Shown here: positions 1 to 5,662 of the stretch, one piece after another | How positions within the stretch are numbered: position 1 is the first letter of the stretch | How the letters are laid out: the number at the start of each line of letters is the position of its first letter | Translations under genes and position numbers: made by a program | The notes under the pieces: model-generated | The model's database searches: none | Told to the model about the DNA's origin: nothing | The model's input: only the letters and a program-made list of their open reading frames with translations | NCBI GenBank assembly: GCA_035524495.1 | Contig: DATKOR010000079.1 | Coordinates: 1-19,729, forward strand | Direction of reading: 5' to 3' | DNA: 19,729 bases | From: CAIKZZ01 sp035524495 | Lineage (GTDB): Bacteria; Pseudomonadota; Gammaproteobacteria; Steroidobacterales; Steroidobacteraceae

Positions 1-767
1 GGGGGCGGCGGCGGCGCAGCGATCGGCGCGGGAGCCGGCGGAGGCCGCATTGCGACTCGCGGTGGTTGCGGCGCCTCGACGCGCGGCGGCGGTGGCTCGA
101 AGCGCGGCGGCGGCGGCGGCTCGACTCGTGGGGGCGGTGAAGGTTCGAAGCGCGGCGGCGGCGGCGGCGCGGCTCGCGGAGGCGGTGATGGTTCGAAACG
201 CGGTGGCGGCGGCGCGGCTCGCGGCGGCGGCGGTGGTTCGAAGCGCGGCGGCGGCGGCGGCGCGGCTCGCGGCGGCGGCGCCGGCATGCGTGGCGGCGGC
301 GGTGGCGGCGGCTCCGGCGCCGCGACCGGTTCAGGCGGCAGCGGCGGGGGCCGCATCTCGCGCGTGGGCTCCAGAATCGTGCGCGTCTGCGTCGAGGTGC
401 TCGTCAGGGGCGACAGCGTCGATTGCGTCTGACCGAGTACCTCGCGATTCTCGCGCTCCGGTTCCGCCAGCGGGATGAAGCGCTCGATGTTCTGCACGCC
501 GACGAGATTTGCGAGGAACGCCATCAGTTCGAGCGCCTCGGCGAACCCGGTGTCCTGCGCCGCGACCCGTTCGGCGACCTGGCGCTTGAGCTCGCGCGCG
601 CGCACGTGCGCGAGGTCGAGGATCCAGCGCGCGGGTCGCTGGTGCCGCGGCCACGGCTGCACCTGCCAGTACGCCTCGTCCGTCAGCGACACGTACCGCA
701 GGTGCAGCTCGAGACTCGCGACCCACTTGTCGACGAGTTCGGTGATGCGCTGGTCGGCCGGGTTCAT
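1..767 (-). CDS. Unrecognised protein with proline-rich repeat tail (partial, 3' end off window)
   Basis: The frame is open from an ATG at 767 down to base 1 with no stop (255 codons seen), so the C-terminus is missing. Residues 1-110 look like a folded, mainly helical domain rich in Trp, Leu and Arg, opening MNPADQRITELVDKW and containing ARWILDLAHVRARELK and LMAFLANLVGVQNIERF. I do not recognise the family. Residues 110-140 are a polar Ser/Thr/Gln linker. From about residue 138 to the edge the chain is almost only Pro, Ala, Arg and Glu, with four RFEP-type repeats. There is no signal peptide or membrane segment, so it is probably cytosolic, with the tail as an extended spacer or binding surface. 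The MAPEG gene lies 62 bases upstream on the same strand. The ATG has only a weak ribosome binding site; the ATG at 778 hits a stop at once. That it is a gene is supported by the structured N-terminus; the function is unknown. Confidence 0.72.
   Translation of the reverse strand, partial: MNPADQRITELVDKWVASLELHLRYVSLTDEAYWQVQPWPRHQRPARWILDLAHVRARELKRQVAERVAAQDTGFAEALELMAFLANLVGVQNIERFIPLAEPERENREVLGQTQSTLSPLTSTSTQTRTILEPTREMRPPPLPPEPVAAPEPPPPPPPRMPAPPPRAAPPPPPRFEPPPPPRAAPPPPRFEPSPPPRAAPPPPPRFEPSPPPRVEPPPPPRFEPPPPRVEAPQPPRVAMRPPPAPAPIAAPPPP
57..269 (-). repeat. Tandem coding repeat, about 45-48 bases per unit, four copies
   Basis: On the minus strand the RFE codons recur with their first bases at 242, 197, 149 and 101, that is every 45, 48 and 48 bases. 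Each unit encodes RFEP(P/S)PPP followed by R(A/V)(A/E)PPPP, about 16 residues. The unit nearest the window edge is degenerate (RVEAPQPP). Copies differ at third positions and at S/P and A/V-E sites, so this is an old coding repeat that could still change copy number by slippage or recombination. Confidence 0.8.
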
Positions 768-829
768 GTCAGGTCCATCGTGACAGGCTTCGTCGCACCC
801 TAGCCAAATCGCCCCGCGGCCGCCAGCGA

Positions 830-1201
830 TCAGGTCCCGGACAGGAAGATTGCGACGGCGCTGCCGATGCCGACGGCCCAGACGACACTGCGCAGCAGAT
901 GAAGATCAGCGAGATACGCGCCGAGGTATGCGATGCGCGCCGCCACGAACACGAGCGCGAGCGCATCGACTCGGCCCTGCGGCGCATGCAGCTGGTGGGC
1001 GACCAGCACCGCGGCGGCGAACAGCGGAAACGCCTCGAACCCGTTCTGCTGCGCCGCGTGCGCCCGCGCGCGCCAGCCCGTCTGCAGTGCGAGCCAGGCT
1101 CGCGGGTTGCGGTTGTCGAAGCGGGCGCCGCCCTTCGCAGTTAGCGTCGCCGCATAGGGCAGCAGCCCCGCCGCCAGCACGCACCACAGTGCGATTGTCA
1201 T
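830..1201 (-). CDS. MAPEG family membrane protein
   Basis: A 123-residue protein of the MAPEG family (membrane-associated proteins in eicosanoid and glutathione metabolism), small four-helix inner-membrane proteins. Bacterial members are mostly uncharacterised; some have glutathione transferase or peroxidase activity. The sequence shows an N-terminal hydrophobic helix (MTIALWCVLAAGLLPYAA), the family signature RARAHAAQQNGFEAFPLFAA at about residues 45-64, and two further hydrophobic stretches ending near VWAVGIGSAVAIFL. I chose the ATG at 1201 over the one at 1207 because a GGAG lies 8 bases upstream of it but only 2 bases from the other. Divergent from the XRE regulator with 109 bases between starts, so local regulation is possible. 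The substrate cannot be told from the sequence. Confidence 0.85.
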   Translation of the reverse strand: MTIALWCVLAAGLLPYAATLTAKGGARFDNRNPRAWLALQTGWRARAHAAQQNGFEAFPLFAAAVLVAHQLHAPQGRVDALALVFVAARIAYLGAYLADLHLLRSVVWAVGIGSAVAIFLSGT

Positions 1202-1310
1202 GTGCATAGCTCCCACAGTTCGCCGCGAGGCCGCCATTTTGCGCAATCGGGGCGGCCGTGGATACGCCCGGGAATTGCCTCGTCCCGCACCCAGGCGTAG
1301 CCTCCGGAAC

Positions 1311-1754
1311 ATGGCCCAGTCACGACGTCCGGGCGCGCGCGCGCGCGCGGCGCGCCGCTCGAAGGCGAAGGCGCTGCATGGGGAGTTCGGCGCGCGCCTC
1401 GCAGGGTTTCGCACGGCTGCGTCTCTGACCCAGCGCGAGCTCGCCGACCGGCTGGGCGTCACGCGGCGCCAGATCGCGTACTACGAGAGCGGCAGTGGCC
1501 GCCCGCCGGGCGCACTGCTCGGGCTGCTGGCCGACCTGTTCCGCGTCTCGACCGACGTGCTGCTCGGGCGCGCCGTGTCGAAGGCGCCGGCGAGCCGGCT
1601 GAGCGGCGCGGTGCTCGGGCACCTGCAGCAGATCGAGCGCATGGGGGCCGACGTGTGCCGCCGGCTCGAGGCCGCACTCGAGCAGTTCATCAGCGTCGAG
1701 AGCGGGCGTCGCAAGCCCCGCGGGCGGCCGCGCCCCGCGTCGCGTCGCCGCTGA
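1311..1754 (+). CDS. XRE-family helix-turn-helix regulator with AT-hook-like tail
   Basis: A 147-residue DNA-binding protein. Residues 1-20 are an Ala/Arg-rich basic tail coded partly by an alternating GC tract. Residues 23-88 form a Cro/C1-type HTH domain: FGARLAGFRTAASLTQRELA, then LGVTRRQIAYYESG, then the usual last helix of the fold and a DVLLGR end. Residues 95-128 look like a short amphipathic helix (LGHLQQIERMGADVCRRLEAA), perhaps for dimerisation. Residues 132-147 are very basic and contain KPRGRPRP, close to an AT-hook core. Start: ATG with GGA five bases upstream (ccggaacATG); the in-frame extension to 1200 overlaps the divergent MAPEG start and looks non-coding. It sits divergent from the MAPEG gene and may control it, which is inference from position. 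It ends 3 bases from the converging amidohydrolase stop. The target is unknown. Confidence 0.86.
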   Translation: MAQSRRPGARARAARRSKAKALHGEFGARLAGFRTAASLTQRELADRLGVTRRQIAYYESGSGRPPGALLGLLADLFRVSTDVLLGRAVSKAPASRLSGAVLGHLQQIERMGADVCRRLEAALEQFISVESGRRKPRGRPRPASRRR

Positions 1755-1757
1755 GGC

Positions 1758-3446
1758 TCAGCGCCGGGCGCCGTCCTGGTAGCCCGGCCCGCGCAGCACC
1801 TTGCCGGGACGAGCGCCGCTCAGGCGGCCGTCATCGACGACCGGCACGCCATTGACCAGCACCCACTGCATGCCGGTCGCGAGCTGATTCGGGGCCTCGA
1901 AGGTCGAGCGGTCGGCGACGGTGTCCGGATCGAACACGACTACGTCGGCCCACATGCCGCGCTTCAGCACGCCGCGGTCGGCGAGGCGCATGCGCGCAGC
2001 CGGTAGCGCCGAGAACTTGCGGATCGCATCCTCGAGCGTCAGCGCGTGCTCCTCGCGCACGTACTTGCGCAGGATCCGCGGGAACGTACCGTAAGCGCGC
2101 GGGTGCGGGTGCTCGGCCCCGAGCACGCCTTCGGTGGAGGTGCCCGAGCTGTCGTTGTTGACCGAGGTCCACGGCTGCTGCAGCGCGAGGCGGATGTCGG
2201 CCTCGTTCATACCGAACACCGCGCACTCGGTCTCGCCGTTGTCCTCGACGAGGATGTCGAGCAGCGTGTCCATGGGGTCGGTGCCGCGCGCCGCGGCGAT
2301 CTCCTTGATCGTCTTGCCCTGCAGCACGTGCAGCGCGGGGTTCTTGACGACGCCGATCAGGACCGCCTCCGGGCCGTCGATCTCGGACCACTCGTTGTCC
2401 CAGGCCGTGCTCGGCGTGCGCATGTCCTCGCGGATCCGCGCGCGCTGCGCCGGGTCCTTGAGGCGCGCGACCAGCGCAGCCTTGCCGCCGACGTGCGCCC
2501 ACGGCGGCACGAACGCCGACATCTCGTTGAACCACGCAGGATAGGCGTAAGTGTCGGCGGCGACGTCGACGCCCGCGGCGCGCGCCGCGCTGATGCGCGC
2601 GACGACGTCCGGCATCTTCCCCCAGTTCTGGCGGCCGGCGACCTTGAGGTGCCAGATCTCGACCGGGATCCTGGCCTCGCGGCCGATCCGAAACGTCTCG
2701 TCCAAGGCCGCGACGATCCCGTCGCCTTCCGAGCGCATGTGAGTTGCGTAGATGCCGCCGAACGGGGCGGCCTCGCTGGCGAGCGCGATCAGCTCCTCGG
2801 TGCTCGCATAGGGCGCCGGTGCGTATTCGAGCGAGGTCGAGACGCCGACGGCCCCTTGCCGCATCGCCTCGCGCACGAGCGAGCGCATGCGCGCGAGTTC
2901 GGCGTCGCTCGGGGGGCGGTTGTCGCCGCCGATCACGATCGCGCGGACGGTGGTCGCGCCGACGTACGAGGCGAGGTTGATGCCGATGCCCTGGCGCTCG
3001 AGGCGCGCGAAGTAGCCCGCGAAGTCGGTCCAGTCCGGGGTGATGCCCAGATGGTCGAAGGTCGGCTGCCGCTCGCGGCGGTAGAAGCCTTCGAGCGGCG
3101 CCGGCGAGTCGCCTTCGCCCGTGATCTCGGTCGTGATGCCCTGGTAGACCTTCGACGGCAGGCGCGGGTCGACCAGGATCGTCAGCTCCGACTGGCCGAG
3201 CATGTCGATGAAGCCTGGCGCGACGATCCGGCCCGCCGCGTCGATGCGCCGTTTCGTGGGTGCGTCCGCGAGGCGGCCGATCGCGGCAATGCGCCCCTCC
3301 CTGATGCCGACGTCGGCGGCGTACCACGGGGAGCCCGTGCCGTCGACGACGTGACCGTTCGCGATGACGATGTCGAACGGCTGGACGGCGTGCGCGGCGG
3401 CCGCGAACCACGCGCAGGCGGCGAGGGCGACTCGGATCAGGGTCAT
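1758..3446 (-). CDS. Secreted amidohydrolase, N-acyl-D-amino-acid deacylase family
   Basis: A 562-residue member of the amidohydrolase superfamily, nearest to N-acyl-D-amino-acid deacylases (D-aminoacylases), which release D-amino acids from N-acyl derivatives. Residues 1-20 form a Sec signal peptide (hydrophobic core, cleavage likely after AHA), so it should act in the periplasm or outside. The family opening IVIANGHVVDGTGSPWYAADVG follows at 26-47. Probable metal ligands: H236 (YATHMRSEGD), H266 (EIWHLK) and D432 (NNDSSG); HPRAYGTFPR (448-457) is typical of the family. The usual HxH pair after PGFID is replaced by MLGQSE (82-87), and the usual metal-binding Cys region reads GEGDS (110-114). 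Substrate specificity is therefore uncertain; peptidase or other amidase activity is possible. Start: ATG with GAGG about 7 bases upstream; the frame is open much further upstream but enters the divergent chemoreceptor gene. Confidence 0.88.
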   Translation of the reverse strand: MTLIRVALAACAWFAAAAHAVQPFDIVIANGHVVDGTGSPWYAADVGIREGRIAAIGRLADAPTKRRIDAAGRIVAPGFIDMLGQSELTILVDPRLPSKVYQGITTEITGEGDSPAPLEGFYRRERQPTFDHLGITPDWTDFAGYFARLERQGIGINLASYVGATTVRAIVIGGDNRPPSDAELARMRSLVREAMRQGAVGVSTSLEYAPAPYASTEELIALASEAAPFGGIYATHMRSEGDGIVAALDETFRIGREARIPVEIWHLKVAGRQNWGKMPDVVARISAARAAGVDVAADTYAYPAWFNEMSAFVPPWAHVGGKAALVARLKDPAQRARIREDMRTPSTAWDNEWSEIDGPEAVLIGVVKNPALHVLQGKTIKEIAAARGTDPMDTLLDILVEDNGETECAVFGMNEADIRLALQQPWTSVNNDSSGTSTEGVLGAEHPHPRAYGTFPRILRKYVREEHALTLEDAIRKFSALPAARMRLADRGVLKRGMWADVVVFDPDTVADRSTFEAPNQLATGMQWVLVNGVPVVDDGRLSGARPGKVLRGPGYQDGARR

Positions 3447-3550
3447 GGGCGGACCTCGCGCCCTACCGGGGCGCGCGCGCAAGGCTAACACCGGCGGCGC
3501 TCCGGGGCTCAAGGTCGGGTCGCGCCGGCCGATGACTTGGACGATTCCCC

Positions 3551-3557
3551 GGAGGAG
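3551..3557 (+). promoter_or_regulatory. Strong ribosome binding site that sets the chemoreceptor start
   Basis: GGAGGAG lies 6 bases before a GTG at 3564 and overlaps codons that would belong to the protein if the upstream TTG at 3537 were used. The spacing is right only for the GTG, so GTG is taken as the start. Confidence 0.75.
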
Positions 3558-3563
3558 CGTCCC

Positions 3564-5393
3564 GTGTTCGTCGTCGATGCCGTTGCGCGCTGGTCGCTGG
3601 CGCAGAAAGTCGTGGCCATGGTTGTCGCCGGGCTGGTGTGCCTGAGCGTCGTACTGCTCGCCGCGGTCAGCGTCGAGCTCGGGCGCTACGCCGAGCACCT
3701 GGCGGTCGACCGCCAGGAAGCCAACATGCGCGTCGCGTGGCGCGTGCTGCGCTCGCACGGGACCAGCTTTCGCGTCGACGGCGACAAGATGTACGCGGGC
3801 GACCGGCTGCTGAACGGCTACTTCGAGCCGGTCGACGAGATCAAGACGCTGGTCGGCGGCACGGCGACCGTGTTCATGGGCGATGAGCGCATCGCGACCA
3901 ACGTCCTCAAGCCCGACGGCTCGCGCGCCGTCGGCACCCGGCTCGCCGCAGGCCCCGTCTACGACCGGGTGTTCAAGGAAGGCCAGCCGTTTCGCGGCGA
4001 GGCGATGATCCTCGGCCAGCCGTACTTCACCGGCTACGACCCGATCAAGAACGCGGACGGCAAGGTCATCGGCGTGCTCTACGTCGGCATCCCGCGCGCC
4101 GAGTTCTTCTCGGTCGTCGACGCCCTGCGCCTCGAGAGCGCGGTCGTGACGCTGGTCGTGACCGCCTTGATCGTCGTCGGCTGCCTCTACGGCGCGCGAC
4201 GGATGTTTCGCCCGCTCGATGCGCTGCGGGCGTCCGCCGAAGCGCTGAGCCGCGGCGAGCACGCGTCCGCCGTCCCGTATGCCGAGCGCCGCGACGACCT
4301 CGGGCGTCTCGCGCAGGCGCTCGCGGCGCTACGCGACGCGAGTCGCGAGAAGGCGCGGCTCGAGGCGAGCGCCGCCGAGCAGCAGCGCGGCCGCGAGCTC
4401 GAGCGCCGCAGCGAGGAGCAGCGGCGCGCGCACGAGGCGAACGCGCAGCAGCAGGTGGTCGGCGAGCTCGCCACCGGCCTCGCGCGGCTCGCCGCGGGCG
4501 ACCTGACCGGCGGCATCGAGACGCCGTTCGCGAACGACTACGAGAAGCTGCGCGCCGACTTCAATGCCGCGCTCGGCACGCTGGCCGAGACGCTCGGCGC
4601 GATCGCGACGTCGGCCGATGGCATCCGCGCGGCGACCGCGGCGATGAGCTCGGGCTCGGCGGATCTTCTCGAGCGCACCCGCACGCAGACCACGAGCCTC
4701 GAGTCGACCGTCGCCACGCTCGGCCAGGTGGCCGGCAAGGTCAGCGAGTCGGCGACCGCGGCCGACGCGACGCGCGCGACCGTCGATGCGGCGCGCGACC
4801 GCGCCGAGCAGTCCGGTGCGATCGTCCGCAAGGCGATCGCGGCGATGGGCGAAATCGAGGGCTCGTCGCGCCAGATCCAGCAGATCATCGGCGTCATCGA
4901 CGAGATCGCGTTCCAGACGAATCTCCTGGCGCTCAACGCCGCGGTCGAAGCGGCGCGCGCCGGCGATCAGGGCCGCGGGTTCGCGGTCGTTGCCGGCGAG
5001 GTGCGCAGCCTCGCCTCGCGCAGTTCCGAAGCCGCCAAGGAGATCAAGGGTCTGATCCTGCGTTCCACCGAGCAGGTCGCCGCCGGAACCGCGCTCGTCG
5101 GCGAGACCGGCCAGGCGCTCGAGCGCATCGTCGCGCAGGTCAACGAGATCACCTCGATGGTGCGCGACATCACGCAGTCCTCGATCGCGCAGGCCAGCGA
5201 GATCCGCGAGCTCGACGCCGCGCTCAGGGAGCTCGACAAACTGACGCGCGAGAGCGCGGCGATGGTCGAGGAGTCGACCGGCGCGAGCCACGCCGCCGCG
5301 GGCGCGGCGCTCGAGCTCATGGAGCGGATCGGGCGGTTTCGGATCGAGCCGTCGTCCGAACCGGCGAGGCGGCGCGCTGCGGCACGCGGCTGA
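3564..5393 (+). CDS. Methyl-accepting chemotaxis protein with periplasmic Cache-type sensor
   Basis: A 609-residue inner-membrane chemoreceptor. Order: TM1 (about 16-37); periplasmic sensor (40-187) of the single-Cache or Cache_3/Cache_2 fusion type, with PYFTGYDPIKNADGKVIGVL and YVGIPRAEFF; TM2 (191-211); HAMP (212-265); a charged coiled-coil linker (258-300); a second HAMP-like segment (about 297-345, GLARLAAGDLTGGIETPF); then the cytoplasmic signalling bundle. The highly conserved hairpin tip that contacts CheA and CheW is intact (IDEIAFQTNLLALNAAVEAA, 445-464, then RGFAVVAGEVRSLA). The C-terminus is Arg/Ala-rich and lacks the NWETF-like CheR-binding pentapeptide. No che genes lie nearby, so it must feed a chemotaxis or Che-like pathway encoded elsewhere. 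It is divergent from the amidohydrolase (117 bases apart). The ligand is unknown; such sensors often bind small organic acids. Confidence 0.95.
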   Translation: MFVVDAVARWSLAQKVVAMVVAGLVCLSVVLLAAVSVELGRYAEHLAVDRQEANMRVAWRVLRSHGTSFRVDGDKMYAGDRLLNGYFEPVDEIKTLVGGTATVFMGDERIATNVLKPDGSRAVGTRLAAGPVYDRVFKEGQPFRGEAMILGQPYFTGYDPIKNADGKVIGVLYVGIPRAEFFSVVDALRLESAVVTLVVTALIVVGCLYGARRMFRPLDALRASAEALSRGEHASAVPYAERRDDLGRLAQALAALRDASREKARLEASAAEQQRGRELERRSEEQRRAHEANAQQQVVGELATGLARLAAGDLTGGIETPFANDYEKLRADFNAALGTLAETLGAIATSADGIRAATAAMSSGSADLLERTRTQTTSLESTVATLGQVAGKVSESATAADATRATVDAARDRAEQSGAIVRKAIAAMGEIEGSSRQIQQIIGVIDEIAFQTNLLALNAAVEAARAGDQGRGFAVVAGEVRSLASRSSEAAKEIKGLILRSTEQVAAGTALVGETGQALERIVAQVNEITSMVRDITQSSIAQASEIRELDAALRELDKLTRESAAMVEESTGASHAAAGAALELMERIGRFRIEPSSEPARRRAAARG

Positions 5394-5401
5394 GCCGTCA
5401 C

Positions 5402-5418
5402 TCGCGGCAGCGCCGCGA
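5402..5418. terminator. GC hairpin between converging chemoreceptor and tRNA-Glu genes
   Basis: A perfect 7-base stem (TCGCGGC / GCCGCGA) with a 3-base loop sits in the 38 bases between the chemoreceptor stop and the tRNA 3' end. It could act in both directions. There is no U-run on either side, so it is at best a weak or Rho-assisted terminator. Confidence 0.35.
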
Positions 5419-5431
5419 CCGGGGACGAAAG

Positions 5432-5507
5432 TGGCGCTCCCAGAGGGATTCGAACCCTCGTACCAGCCTTGAGAGGGCTGTGTCCTGGGCCTCTAGACGA
5501 TGGGAGC
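5432..5507 (-). tRNA. tRNA-Glu, anticodon CTC
   Basis: On the minus strand a full cloverleaf can be folded. The acceptor stem GCTCCCA pairs with TGGGAGC. The D stem is GTCT/GGAC with loop AGAGGCCCA. The anticodon stem CAGCC/GGCTG carries loop CTCTCAA with anticodon CTC (reads GAG, Glu). A 4-base variable loop follows, and the T stem GAGGG/CCCTC has loop TTCGAAT. The discriminator base is G, usual for tRNA-Glu, and CCA is encoded at 5434-5432. Length is 76 bases with CCA. A CTC isoacceptor suits a genome this rich in GAG codons; a TTC isoacceptor is presumably elsewhere. Confidence 0.96.
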
Positions 5508-5543
5508 GGGGGCCGGGCCGGGAGGCGCCGGCGCACGGTAGCC

Positions 5544-5552
5544 TGCTATTAT
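5544..5552 (+). promoter_or_regulatory. Extended -10 promoter for pcnB, overlapping the tRNA promoter
   Basis: TGC-TATTAT reads on the plus strand: an extended -10 (TGn) with five of six consensus bases and no recognisable -35. It shares all but one base with the minus-strand TATAAT of tRNA-Glu. The start would be near 5559, giving pcnB a leader of about 35 bases to the CTG at 5594 or about 105 bases to the GTG at 5663. Confidence 0.45.
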
Positions 5553-5575
5553 ACGATGCTCGGATCCAACAACAA
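5548..5575 (-). promoter_or_regulatory. Sigma-70 promoter for tRNA-Glu
   Basis: A perfect TATAAT reads on the minus strand (5553-5548), with TTGTTG (5575-5570) 16 bases upstream as a partial -35. Transcription would start near 5541, leaving a leader of about 34 bases before the mature tRNA 5' end at 5507. This is a rare AT-rich spot in GC-rich surroundings. Confidence 0.7.
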
Positions 5576-5662
5576 GCCAAGCGAGGCCGGTACCTGAGCA
5601 CCTCTTCGACCCGCGCCACGCCGCCCGACGGCGGCAGTGCTTCGGCGGCGCGGCCCCGCCCG

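Noticed and set aside
57..269. Regular repeats that could suggest a CRISPR array
   Set aside because: The period is a multiple of three, units are translated as proline repeats, and there are no unique spacers or palindromic direct repeats.
768..829. Promoter for the left-edge gene
   Set aside because: TAGGGT on the minus strand near 803-798 is only three of six consensus bases and has no convincing -35; expression from the MAPEG transcript is as likely.
3447..4262. N-terminal extension of the amidohydrolase to 834 residues
   Set aside because: It would overlap the chemoreceptor by 700 bases, has no family match, and the ATG at 3446 is followed by a proper signal peptide and preceded by a ribosome binding site.
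5397..5540. Start of pcnB at GTG 5480, inside the tRNA region
   Set aside because: The reading frame there runs over the tRNA-Glu gene and upstream of the likely pcnB promoter; the extra residues have no family similarity.
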